Of a stretch of DNA of 64,000 nt, positions 28,406 through 36,533 are shown piece after piece. A program made the translations under genes and the position numbers. The stretch's first letter is position 1. Each line of letters begins with the position of its first letter. The stretch is from Candidatus Marimicrobium litorale. Lineage in GTDB: Bacteria > Pseudomonadota > Gammaproteobacteria > Pseudomonadales > Halieaceae. The notes beneath the pieces are model-generated. The model did not search any database. It had not been told where the DNA came from and worked only from the letters and a program-made list of their open reading frames with translations. The stretch is from positions 868,001 to 932,000 of the forward strand of contig NZ_SHNO01000001.1 in assembly GCF_026262645.1 (NCBI RefSeq), in the 5' to 3' direction.

Positions 28406-28936
28406 GTGGACCAGTCAGTCGCAGAACAGAACCAGGCAGCAGCCAGTCTGCTATCAAATAACCTGCCCCGCCTCCTGCGCGAATTCTCCCGCGATTTTGA
28501 ACGTCGCATACGACAGGGCCTCTCGGCGCGAGGACACGAGCAAATTCGACCTGCGCACAATGTGGTGTTCGCCAATCTCGGCGCAGGTGCTGTCAGAGTA
28601 ACGGAGCTCGCAAGACGCGCACAGGTCACCCAGCAAGCCATGGGCAAAATGCTTAAGGAACTCGAGCGAATGGGCTATATCTCACGGGGCATCGACAATG
28701 GCGACAAGCGCGCCAAGGAAATACAGCTTACCGCGCGAGGCCTCGACCTGATAGCGCAGAGTATCGAGGTCATAAACGAGGTTTGCGCGCACTATGCTTC
28801 AAAAGCAGGGCCGGAGAGGCTAACCGCTCTGGAACAACAATTACGCGATGTTGTCGGTCATTTGGCACTTGATTACCTGCCGGCCGCCTGGACCGAGCAA
28901 CCTCTGACGCCCGCAGACCCCTGTAAGACACCCTGA
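28406..28936 (+). CDS. MarR-family transcriptional regulator
   Basis: A 176-residue winged-helix protein. VTELARRAQVTQQAMGKMLKELERMGYI forms the HTH around residues 73-100, and the wing carries RGIDNGDKRAKEIQLTARG, the typical MarR DxRxK-like pattern. It starts at GTG 28406 with GGAGG six bases upstream. Targets are unknown; the minus-strand amidohydrolase/GST-like/SnoaL-like cluster converges on it, and it is divergent from exonuclease III. MarR proteins commonly control catabolic or stress genes next to them, so the cluster is a plausible target. Confidence 0.85.
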   Translation: MDQSVAEQNQAAASLLSNNLPRLLREFSRDFERRIRQGLSARGHEQIRPAHNVVFANLGAGAVRVTELARRAQVTQQAMGKMLKELERMGYISRGIDNGDKRAKEIQLTARGLDLIAQSIEVINEVCAHYASKAGPERLTALEQQLRDVVGHLALDYLPAAWTEQPLTPADPCKTP

Positions 28937-29089
28937 CTGGACGGCCTACCCTTGTGCGCCGATCACCGCTTTAGCGTTTGTGTGGTGCTCTCCTCGCCTT
29001 GTATTGCTCTATTGATCACAGCTCCAAACTACTCGGGACCAGGGCGACGTAGGCGCGATCCACTAGCAGGCCACATCGCGCCTCGCGGA

Positions 29090-29542
29090 TTACAGGTTCA
29101 TGAAGTCCGGGGTATTAAAAACCCAGCTTTTTACCTCCTCTCGCCGCGATATCCGCCAGCCCCGCGTCGTACGCCGATACTCATCGACGTACCAAAGCCC
29201 GAGAAAGTAGGTTTGGTTATCACTGCCGGCCACTACCATTTCCATCGGGTTGAAACACATAACGCGCCCCGTTGCGCTGTCAGCGTCTACCTTGATCTGA
29301 ACGTTGGCATTGAGATGCTGGGAGTTGGGAAACAGCGCATCGGTGAGCGCAGAGTTGAGAAACTCGAGCGTGGTATCTACATCACCCACACTGCCACCCA
29401 TAACACCATAATCAATGTGGGCGTCTTCGGTAAAAACGTCATCACGCAGACGATCGATCTGCTTGGTGTCAATTAGTTCGGCGTAACGAAATACCAGATC
29501 CTGAATTTCGAAACGGTCGGATAATTCTTGTTGCGATAACAT
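29090..29542 (-). CDS. SnoaL-like / nuclear transport factor 2-fold protein
   Basis: A 150-residue cone-fold protein of the SnoaL-like group: ELSDRFEIQDLVFRYAELID at the N-terminus, a TEDAHIDYG segment near 40 and a FLGLWYVDEYRRT C-terminal strand. Family members bind small hydrophobic ligands and some are hydratases, isomerases or dehydratases of ring compounds. It is the last gene of a three-gene minus-strand cluster, 3 bases after a GST-like gene. The substrate cannot be named. Confidence 0.75.
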   Translation of the reverse strand: MLSQQELSDRFEIQDLVFRYAELIDTKQIDRLRDDVFTEDAHIDYGVMGGSVGDVDTTLEFLNSALTDALFPNSQHLNANVQIKVDADSATGRVMCFNPMEMVVAGSDNQTYFLGLWYVDEYRRTTRGWRISRREEVKSWVFNTPDFMNL

Positions 29543-29545
29543 AGT

Positions 29546-30307
29546 TCAATCCTCGAGATAATCCAGCGGCGTCGTAATGTGGCGCTCAAACATCATGTCG
29601 CGATGCGCCACAAGACGAGAGGTCAGGCCTGCAAGCACCGCGTCTGACGCGTTACTCCACGCCGTCCGCATCCACTCCGACATAGGGTTGACTGCCTGCG
29701 GCAGCGGCTCGAGCATGCCCGAAAATGCAGCCCAGTGGAAATCCGTGGCGCAGGGCACAGCGCCCAGGAAGTAGTCCCCGTCTTGAGCCAGCGCCCTATC
29801 CAGCACCGCACAAATATCGACCAACTTCCCATCGGCTTCGGCTAACGCGTGATCAGACCATCCGTATTTTTCACTTAGACGCAAGATAGCTTCTGGAGGT
29901 TCATCCATCCCCATCAACGGCGCTAGCATGTGCAGGCGTCGGTTCCACCCCAGTCCGTCGACACCAGCGATCAGGTTAGATAGCCCGATCACCTGCAACT
30001 TGCTTGCGGCATCCTGCGGCAGCAGTGGTTTGTGCGGTGAAAGCCGATCAATGAAGCTAATCAGATCCAGCCAATGCGATACGGGCGGAAGATCATCCTG
30101 CACCGCTGCGGGTGCCGAGGTTTGCCCCGTCCAATCGCGCAGCGCGGTGTTTGCCCCGCCACCATCCTGGTGGACGGGCACATACGCCAGTCCCTTGTGC
30201 TGGAGCATATATTTTGCGGCCTCCCCCCACGGGCCAGGCACACCAGCCGTTAATACCAGGCGCAGTCCCGGCAATTGACGCGCCTCATTTACCGGCAAAT
30301 ATTTCAT
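29546..30307 (-). CDS. Glutathione S-transferase-like protein
   Basis: A 253-residue protein whose N-terminal part (GVPGPWGEAAKYMLQHKGLAYV) resembles a thioredoxin-fold GST domain and whose C-terminal half is helical, with ATDFHWAAF near 215. The usual N-terminal Cys/Ser-Pro signature is weak, so glutathione use is not certain. It sits between an amidohydrolase and a SnoaL-like gene with gaps of 3 and 9 bases, implying one operon, probably for breakdown of an organic compound. Confidence 0.62.
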   Translation of the reverse strand: MKYLPVNEARQLPGLRLVLTAGVPGPWGEAAKYMLQHKGLAYVPVHQDGGGANTALRDWTGQTSAPAAVQDDLPPVSHWLDLISFIDRLSPHKPLLPQDAASKLQVIGLSNLIAGVDGLGWNRRLHMLAPLMGMDEPPEAILRLSEKYGWSDHALAEADGKLVDICAVLDRALAQDGDYFLGAVPCATDFHWAAFSGMLEPLPQAVNPMSEWMRTAWSNASDAVLAGLTSRLVAHRDMMFERHITTPLDYLED

Positions 30308-30316
30308 CAGCGTTGC

Positions 30317-31186
30317 CTATTGATCGAGTTTAAAGACACGTACGGCGTTATCACGCAGGAACTTGGGCCACACCTCGTCCCGCAACGGCACATCCGGCAT
30401 CTCCCGAAAAATCCTGTCCAGAGACAAACCCATGGGAAAGTAACCCGCGTACATGACCTGTCCGCTGCCGCGTTTATTGGCGAAGTCAATAATATCGGGG
30501 GGATAGTATTTAGGGGCAAACGCACTCGTCATATAGTGTAAATTTGGATACTTCAGCATCATTTTCCAAGCCACATCAGTCCAGGGCTCACAACCATGGC
30601 GAGTCACCACACGTAGCTCAGGGAAAAACCACAGCACCTCATCCAGCAACTCCATTTTTTGCGGACCAAAGGGTACACGGGGACCGGGCACACCCATGCA
30701 GGGGCAGAAGGGAATATCCAGCTCTACCAGTTTGGCGTATATCGGGTACCATTTTTTATCGTTTACGGGCACCGGCGGAGAGATCATCGCCGGGGAAGCG
30801 GTCACCGCCTTTATATCGAACTTTTCGTGCATGTGTACAATCTTGCGCACCTCCTCCATCCCGCGGTTGGGGTTGGCCTCGTAGGAGGCAAAAAAACGAT
30901 CCGGGTGCTGCCGCAGGGCTTTCTCCTGCAACTCACTGAACCCCAGCCCGATCATCGCGCGTGCGATGCCGTGCTTATCCATCTGCCCCAGCGTGTAGGC
31001 GATGTAATCCTCATGCTTACCCGTGTCCGGAATATCCTTGAACATGTACTGAGCGGGCATGTTGAACATATCGTGGCTTTCACGGTCCAGCAGTAAGGGT
31101 TTTATCCAGTCGTAAAAACTGCTGTTATCATCCCCGGGAATCGCGAGCATCAGGTCAATGATTCCAATTTCGCTGGGCATGGGCAT
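30317..31186 (-). CDS. Amidohydrolase-family metal-dependent hydrolase/decarboxylase (ACMSD-like)
   Basis: A 289-residue TIM-barrel protein of the amidohydrolase-2 (COG2159) group. Residues such as GLGFSELQEKALRQHPDRFFASYEANP and a VTRHGCEPWTDVAWKMMLKYPNLH block resemble decarboxylase/hydrolase members; the metal-binding His of RHG is present. The HxH motif at the N-terminus common in this group is not evident. Start ATG 31186 has AAGGAG eight bases upstream. It heads the small operon with GST-like and SnoaL-like genes. Confidence 0.72.
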   Translation of the reverse strand: MPMPSEIGIIDLMLAIPGDDNSSFYDWIKPLLLDRESHDMFNMPAQYMFKDIPDTGKHEDYIAYTLGQMDKHGIARAMIGLGFSELQEKALRQHPDRFFASYEANPNRGMEEVRKIVHMHEKFDIKAVTASPAMISPPVPVNDKKWYPIYAKLVELDIPFCPCMGVPGPRVPFGPQKMELLDEVLWFFPELRVVTRHGCEPWTDVAWKMMLKYPNLHYMTSAFAPKYYPPDIIDFANKRGSGQVMYAGYFPMGLSLDRIFREMPDVPLRDEVWPKFLRDNAVRVFKLDQ

Positions 31187-31271
31187 GGTGTTGACTCCTT
31201 CTGACATAGCGGGGGACGCGCTTCTCGCAATTACCGGAGATAGTCTACCTAAGTAATTGTTATATATCTAT

Positions 31272-32363
31272 TTATACTCTTATCGGCGCGTCATTTTTAG
31301 CCCCGTGGTCGCGTTTGCGCAGACGCAGAGGCAGCGTGTCATCCGCGGACAGGTACCGGTAACAACCCGACTCATCGATATGCCGCTGTAACTGGCCACG
31401 CTGATGCAGATAGTTGAGGTGTGCAATACACTCTCCCAGAGCCAACCCCAGATTTTGCCCATCCAGCGGACGCTTGAACATCACCGGTAGCAAGTCCATG
31501 GCACTGCGATCCGATTCGACACAGGCTTCTTCAAGCGCCAGCAGATGGTCCTCGTGGTGTTCAACCAGGTAACGCAGGCGCTCATGCAGGCCATAGAACG
31601 GCGTATTGTGAGCGGGCAAAACCAGAGCGTCCGCAGGCAGCAAATCCTGCAGATGCTCGAGCGAGTTAAACCACTCCTTGAGAGGATTGCCCTCCGGTTC
31701 GGACCCCGCAACGCTGATGTTTGATGTAATCCGAGGAATGACCTGATCACCCGAAATAAGGATATTAAGCGCGCTGCAATACAGACAGGCATGCTCCGGA
31801 GAGTGGCCTCGACCGATCACCACTTGCCAGCGATTACCATTGATCGTAAGGAATGCCCCGTCAGTCAGTCGGCGGAATGAGGTGGGCATAGGCTTCGTAA
31901 TGGCGGACAGTCCCTTAAAACTTTCTACAGCCGCCTTCACCTGGTCTGCGTTCCGTCCTGAGCGCAGCAGATTTAGCTCTGTCTCCCAGTTGAAATGATC
32001 CTTGCCTGTGCGACCGAAGGCCAGCCCGACGTAGTATTCCGCCTCAGTCATGTAAAAAGGCACACGCCACCGCTCACACAGCCAACCCGCCATCCCGGTA
32101 TGATCCGGATGATAATGCGTCGACAGTACAGCCTTGACCGGCTTCTCCTGAAAATACTGTTCGAACACGCCTTCCCACAGCTCCTGCGTCGGTCCGAGGG
32201 CGATACCGGTGTCTATAATCCACCAGCCATCGTCATCCTCAAGCAGATAAAGGTTAATATGGTCAAGGGCCATTGGCAGCGGCATACGCAGCCAAAGTAT
32301 CCCTGGTGAGATTTCTCTGACTGCGCCGAAGTCGGGCGCGTCTTCAAACAAATAACTCAGCAT
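31272..32363 (-). CDS. Metallo-beta-lactamase fold hydrolase
   Basis: A 363-residue MBL-fold protein. The metal site is HYHPDH at 83-88, with the further ligands DTG near 51, GRGHSPEH near 184 and GDQVIPR. The C-terminal 110 residues form a helical extension seen in a broad group of proteins related to lactamase B2, sometimes called glyoxalase II-like. No specific reaction can be assigned. It is followed upstream on the same strand by a peroxiredoxin gene with a 9-base gap. Confidence 0.82.
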   Translation of the reverse strand: MLSYLFEDAPDFGAVREISPGILWLRMPLPMALDHINLYLLEDDDGWWIIDTGIALGPTQELWEGVFEQYFQEKPVKAVLSTHYHPDHTGMAGWLCERWRVPFYMTEAEYYVGLAFGRTGKDHFNWETELNLLRSGRNADQVKAAVESFKGLSAITKPMPTSFRRLTDGAFLTINGNRWQVVIGRGHSPEHACLYCSALNILISGDQVIPRITSNISVAGSEPEGNPLKEWFNSLEHLQDLLPADALVLPAHNTPFYGLHERLRYLVEHHEDHLLALEEACVESDRSAMDLLPVMFKRPLDGQNLGLALGECIAHLNYLHQRGQLQRHIDESGCYRYLSADDTLPLRLRKRDHGAKNDAPIRV

Positions 32364-32372
32364 AAGATCAAC

Positions 32373-32849
32373 TTACAGCCCAAGGTCTTTTATCAGGGCG
32401 ATTACGTCATCGTCATGGCTCTTGGTCTTGACCTTGTCCATGATGTGTTTAAGGCGCCCATCCTTGCCGATGATGAACGTGGTGCGAAGAACACCCATGA
32501 ATTCTCGGCCCATAAATTTCTTCAAACCCCAAGCTCCGTACTTATCTGTTACCACATGGCCTTCGTCCGATAGCAAGGTGAAATTAAGGTCCTGCTTGTC
32601 GACAAAGCGTCCTAATTTAGCCACTGGGTCAGGGCTTATGCCAAGCACTACGGTATGGAGCTTCGCCAGAGCCTGCTTGCTGTCCCGAATGCCGCAGGCT
32701 TGCACAGTGCAACCCGGCGTCATGGCCTTCGGATAAAAGTACAGCACGACATTTTTCTCACCTCGAAATTGCTTGAGACTTACCTTCTCACCGGACTGGT
32801 CCAGCAATGTCAGCGCGGGCGCAATATTGCCTATTTTGGGAAACGCCAT
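32373..32849 (-). CDS. bcp: Thioredoxin-dependent peroxiredoxin, Bcp/PrxQ type
   Basis: A 158-residue peroxiredoxin. TPGCTVQACGIRD gives peroxidatic Cys47 and resolving Cys52, five residues apart, as in atypical two-Cys PrxQ/Bcp proteins. FYPKAMTPGCT and LRTTFIIGKDG are family segments. It reduces hydrogen and organic peroxides using thioredoxin. It is probably cotranscribed with the MBL-fold gene, whose start is 9 bases after its stop. Confidence 0.93.
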   Translation of the reverse strand: MAFPKIGNIAPALTLLDQSGEKVSLKQFRGEKNVVLYFYPKAMTPGCTVQACGIRDSKQALAKLHTVVLGISPDPVAKLGRFVDKQDLNFTLLSDEGHVVTDKYGAWGLKKFMGREFMGVLRTTFIIGKDGRLKHIMDKVKTKSHDDDVIALIKDLGL

Positions 32850-32909
32850 TGACTCTACATCCTCTCAGTTTTTCGCGCCCAAGGCGGACAACGAAACGGG
32901 TCATGCTCT

Positions 32910-33455
32910 TTATTTTGGTCGAGGCCGGTGATCGACAGACGACACCCGGACCGGGTAGTTATCGCGCTCCGCATCGGGAAAATATTCTTTTAGCGTCTGT
33001 GAGATCACAGGAAAGGCTATGTTATCCCAGGGAATCTCGCTTTCTGCATAAAGACATGTATCGAGGCTTTCGGGACCGGCACTGTGCTCGCCCGCAACCA
33101 GCTCGCAGCGATAAAACATGTAGACCTGGTTGATATAGGGCACATCAAACACCCTGTAAAGCTCTGTGTTTTCGACCTTGGCCCTCGCTTCTTCCCAGGT
33201 TTCTCTAGCGGCTCCCTGTACGCTGGTTTCACCGTTTTCCATAAATCCCGCTGGCAACGTCCAGTAATTCCTGCGCGGCTCTATCGCTCTCAGGCAAAGC
33301 AGAATCTTACCCTCATACACGGGCAAGCAACCCACGATCACACGAGGATTACTGTAGTGTATGACCTCGCAACTGCTACAAACGTGGCGCTCCCTGTCGT
33401 CTCCCTCGGGAATCCGCAGGACCACAGTGTTACCGCAATGGGGGCAAAATTTCAT
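32910..33455 (-). CDS. Nudix hydrolase with N-terminal zinc ribbon
   Basis: A 181-residue protein. Two CxxC pairs (Cys4/7 and Cys26/29) form a zinc ribbon, followed by a Nudix box from Gly70 to Ala90 (G-x5-E-x7-R-E-x2-E-E) whose final Gly is replaced by Ala. This arrangement resembles NudC-like NADH pyrophosphatases, but the NADH-specific SQPWPFPxS motif is missing, so the substrate is open. The start is ATG 33455; the frame continues upstream without a ribosome site, so I chose the codon that begins the zinc ribbon. Confidence 0.8.
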   Translation of the reverse strand: MKFCPHCGNTVVLRIPEGDDRERHVCSSCEVIHYSNPRVIVGCLPVYEGKILLCLRAIEPRRNYWTLPAGFMENGETSVQGAARETWEEARAKVENTELYRVFDVPYINQVYMFYRCELVAGEHSAGPESLDTCLYAESEIPWDNIAFPVISQTLKEYFPDAERDNYPVRVSSVDHRPRPK

Positions 33456-33540
33456 CAGGAACAGCTTCCAGCAAACAGGAGCAATATTATAAGGGCTAGA
33501 GGGGGAATAACACAGTCTGTTGTGGCGCCCCGGCGAGATC

Positions 33541-34017
33541 TTACCGCAATTCGCGGTAGTGGCCGCTGGCAAATAGCAGGGGCTCACCGCTCGGACGCTG
33601 CTGCATATCTCGTATTCGACCCACAATAATGAGGTGATCTCCGCCCTGGTGGGTTGCGTCGAGCTCGCACTCAAGCGTCACCAGTGCGTGTCGGATTTCG
33701 GGAGAACCATGCTTGCCCAGGCGGTAATGAGAGGGGTCCAGCTCGTGCTGCCCCTTTTTGGCGTATTGATTGGACAGTGCCTGCTGCTCGGTACTGAGAA
33801 CATTGATGGTAAAATGTCGTGGACGTGCAAAAATCTCATACACATCCGAGTTATTTTGCAGTGACCACAGCACCAGGGGCGGATCCAGAGACACCGATGA
33901 AAAAGAATTGGCTGTCATGCCCATAGCACGTCCGTCCTCTGCAACAGCGGTAATCAAAGTGACACCTGTCGCGAAACGCCCCAGGGCATTCCGTAATTCG
34001 CGACTATCAATACTCAT
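33541..34017 (-). CDS. Flavin reductase-like FMN-binding protein
   Basis: A 158-residue flavin reductase domain: LGRFATGVTLIT at the N-terminus, GMTANSFSSVSLDPPLVLWS for FMN binding, INVLS, and GDHLIIVGRI. Such proteins reduce FMN with NAD(P)H, often as the partner of a flavin monooxygenase. No monooxygenase subunit is next to it. It lies between the Nudix gene and moaE on the same strand with gaps of about 85 bases. Confidence 0.85.
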   Translation of the reverse strand: MSIDSRELRNALGRFATGVTLITAVAEDGRAMGMTANSFSSVSLDPPLVLWSLQNNSDVYEIFARPRHFTINVLSTEQQALSNQYAKKGQHELDPSHYRLGKHGSPEIRHALVTLECELDATHQGGDHLIIVGRIRDMQQRPSGEPLLFASGHYRELR

Positions 34018-34100
34018 TTATCGTGTTCTCCCTTGTTATTTATATTCATCGTGTATTTGAGCCCACCAGCGGACCGCAGCACATCCCCCATTCAGGCTAT

Positions 34101-34583
34101 CTAGGGCGTGTGCTGCTCGCTCCAGCGCGCCGCGCGCGCTGCATCGGTGTCGCGGACAGATACCCATTTGACCCCCGCCGGACCGCGTTCTTTTTTCCAG
34201 AAAGGCGCGCGGGTTTTCAGATAATCCATGACAAATTCACAAGCGCTGAAGGCCGCCTCGCGGTGGGCGGCAGATATCCCGACCCAGACTATCCTGTCGC
34301 CGGGACTCAAGGTACCGACCCGATGCACAACACTTGCGCATAAGAGTGGCCAGCGCGTGCCCGCCTGCTGCAGTATCTGCTCTATGCTGCGTTCTGTCAT
34401 TCCGGGATAATGCTCAAGCGTCAAGGTGTCGACTTCCTCGCCCTCGTTATCGCGTCGCACGTAGCCGGTAAAGGTCGCCAAAGCACCTTCCTTACACGTC
34501 CCGCCCATGGTTTCTGCCTGGAGTTGGGCAATATCAAAGTCCTCTTCCTGCACAGCGACTTGCGTTATTACGGCATCTATCAT
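34101..34583 (-). CDS. moaE: Molybdopterin synthase large subunit MoaE
   Basis: About 160 residues. GALATFTGYVRR near 33-44, TLEHYPGM, AAHREAAFSACE and the active-site Lys in PFWKKE near 130 are typical of MoaE. It inserts sulfur from MoaD thiocarboxylate into precursor Z (cyclic pyranopterin monophosphate). ATG 34583 sits just after the MoaD stop; a GTG at 34592 overlapping moaD is an alternative start. Last gene of moaC-moaD-moaE. Confidence 0.93.
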   Translation of the reverse strand: MIDAVITQVAVQEEDFDIAQLQAETMGGTCKEGALATFTGYVRRDNEGEEVDTLTLEHYPGMTERSIEQILQQAGTRWPLLCASVVHRVGTLSPGDRIVWVGISAAHREAAFSACEFVMDYLKTRAPFWKKERGPAGVKWVSVRDTDAARAARWSEQHTP

Positions 34584-34584
34584 G

Positions 34585-34839
34585 TCAGCCACCGGTTACC
34601 GGCGGAAAGTACGCCACCTCATCACCATCACGAATGACACAATCATCGTCGGTAATCGCCTGGTTCACTGCCACGATCAGGTTGTCCTGGTTCAGCACCG
34701 TGCGCCAGACGGGACCGCGCTCCGCGCATAGCGCCTCCGTTAATGCCTCCAGATGCAGCCCATCGCCAGGCCAGGGTATGTCCAGCGCGTCGCAATCGAG
34801 CGCCTCTCTCACGCTGGCAAAGAAAAAAACCTTGATCAT
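34585..34839 (-). CDS. moaD: Molybdopterin synthase small subunit MoaD
   Basis: An 84-residue ubiquitin-like protein ending in VTGG, the C-terminal diglycine that becomes the thiocarboxylate. It begins [13 protein letters not shown] and contains [25 protein letters not shown], as expected. Its start overlaps the moaC stop by 4 bases, and its stop is next to the moaE start, so the three genes form a coupled operon. Confidence 0.92.
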   Translation of the reverse strand: MIKVFFFASVREALDCDALDIPWPGDGLHLEALTEALCAERGPVWRTVLNQDNLIVAVNQAITDDDCVIRDGDEVAYFPPVTGG

Positions 34840-35330
34840 TCGATTGGGCTCTTTGGGTCGCGTTGCCAGGTGCCGGATTTACCCCCCGCCTTGTAGCTGA
34901 CCGCGATACCGTGAATTTCCATGCTACGGTCTACCGCCTTACACATATCATATATTGTCAGTGCCGCTACCGAGGCCGCGGTAAGCGCCTCCATCTCAAC
35001 ACCGGTTTTCCCGGAGACCTTGCAGGTCGCCTCTATCTGCACCTGGCTCTGCCCGACATCCAACGTAAATGTAACCATCACGGAATTCAACATAAGGGGA
35101 TGGCACAGCGGTATCAGGTCAGCACATTTTTTGGCCGCCTGGATACCAGCCACTCTCGCCACTGGCAAGACATCACCCTTCTTGTTTGCCCCGGGCTCAA
35201 GCAAAGCCATGGTCTGTGGCTGCATAGACACCAGCGCCGTTGCAACGGCAATTCGCTCAGTCTCGGCCTTGCTGCCGATATCCACCATACGGGCAGCACC
35301 CTGTTCATCGAGGTGGGTCAATTGGCTCAT
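34836..35330 (-). CDS. moaC: Cyclic pyranopterin monophosphate synthase MoaC
   Basis: A 164-residue protein with the MoaC signature: Lys51 in [13 protein letters not shown] with His77, [10 protein letters not shown] at 109-118 and Lys131 in YDMCKA. The positions coincide with catalytic residues of the E. coli enzyme. With MoaA it makes cyclic pyranopterin monophosphate, the first step to molybdenum cofactor. The start is ATG 35330 with GGAG seven bases upstream. moaA, moaB and mogA are not in the window. Confidence 0.95.
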   Translation of the reverse strand: MSQLTHLDEQGAARMVDIGSKAETERIAVATALVSMQPQTMALLEPGANKKGDVLPVARVAGIQAAKKCADLIPLCHPLMLNSVMVTFTLDVGQSQVQIEATCKVSGKTGVEMEALTAASVAALTIYDMCKAVDRSMEIHGIAVSYKAGGKSGTWQRDPKSPIE

Positions 35331-35485
35331 AGCACGCTCCGGCATTCAGGTGATCAGAGTCTATCCAATGAAGGGGCTTAAGGACAATCCGGTTGAGCGG
35401 ACATGTCAGAGAATTTGGCCGAAAAGTACTTACCGCAGCGGCGAGCAATAGCGTAAGGTTAGGCGTTTTAAGCAGGAGATGCGGC

Positions 35486-36502
35486 GTGGCGAAACTTTCC
35501 CTTGGATTGCAACTGGGTTATTGGGGGCAACTTGCCCCGGGCAATGCGCATGTCGAGCTAGCGCAAGAGGCGGAGCGCCTGGGGTACGATTCCGTTTGGA
35601 TGGCGGAATCCTGGGGTAATGACTGTTTCACACCTCTTTCATGGATAGGAGCACACACCAGCACACTTCGCCTGGGTACCGCGGTTGCGCAATTGTCTGC
35701 ACGCACTCCGACGGCCTGTGCGATGGCCACACTGGCGCTCGATCATCTCTCAGGAGGTCGCATGGTCCTCGGTCTGGGCGTCTCCGGCCCGCAGGTGGTA
35801 GAGGGGTGGTACGGACAGCCCTACAGCAAGCCGGTCACGCGCACCCGGGAATATGTCGAAATCATCCGAAAGGTACTGGCCAGAGAAGCTCCGGTCACTA
35901 ACGACGGGGAGTTTTACCCGCTGCCATACAACGGACCGGGCGCCTGGGGCATGGGCAAGCCGCTCAAGCCGATTACCCACCCACTGCGAGCTGACGTGCC
36001 TATTTTCATCGGCGCAGAAGGACCGAAGAACGTCACCCAGACGGCAGAAATCGCCGATGGCTGGCTGCCCCTTTACTACAGTCCCTACCGTCAGGAGGTT
36101 TATGCCGATCAACTGGTGAACGCCAAACCAGGATTTGAAGTGGCTCCCACCGTGATGGCAGTCATGAACGACGACCTGGAGCAAGCACTCTACCCTGTAA
36201 AAGCCATGCTGGGGTTCTATATTGGCGGCATGGGCTCCGCAAAACGCAATTTTCACAAGGAACTCATGGCGCGCATGGGTTTTCCCGACGAAGCGGAACA
36301 AATCCAGAAGCTATTTTTCGAGGGTAAGCGGGACGAGGCTATCGCCGTGGTGCCAGACGCATTCGCCGACGAAATTTCTCTGTGCGGCCCCAGGGACCGA
36401 ATCAAGGAGAAACTGAAAGACTGGGAAGATAGCCCGGTGACAACACTGCTTATTAGCGGCGACATCGACCTGCTGCGCGGCATGGCAGAACTGACGCTCT
36501 AA
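35486..36502 (+). CDS. LLM-class (luciferase-like) flavin/F420-type oxidoreductase
   Basis: A 338-residue TIM-barrel protein of the bacterial luciferase-like superfamily. ERLGYDSVWMAESWGND near the N-terminus, GTAVAQLSARTP, LDHLSGGRMVLGLGVSGPQVVEGW and ADVPIFIGAEGPKNV match the F420-type LLM subgroup best known from actinobacteria (Rv3520c-like). I set the start at GTG 35486, seven bases after AGGAG; upstream frame has no ribosome site. It may use FMN rather than F420, since no F420 biosynthesis gene is visible. Substrate unknown. Divergent from moaCDE. Confidence 0.83.
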   Translation: MAKLSLGLQLGYWGQLAPGNAHVELAQEAERLGYDSVWMAESWGNDCFTPLSWIGAHTSTLRLGTAVAQLSARTPTACAMATLALDHLSGGRMVLGLGVSGPQVVEGWYGQPYSKPVTRTREYVEIIRKVLAREAPVTNDGEFYPLPYNGPGAWGMGKPLKPITHPLRADVPIFIGAEGPKNVTQTAEIADGWLPLYYSPYRQEVYADQLVNAKPGFEVAPTVMAVMNDDLEQALYPVKAMLGFYIGGMGSAKRNFHKELMARMGFPDEAEQIQKLFFEGKRDEAIAVVPDAFADEISLCGPRDRIKEKLKDWEDSPVTTLLISGDIDLLRGMAELTL

Positions 36503-36533
36503 CTCCAACACCGGGGCCGGACATCCGGCCTCG

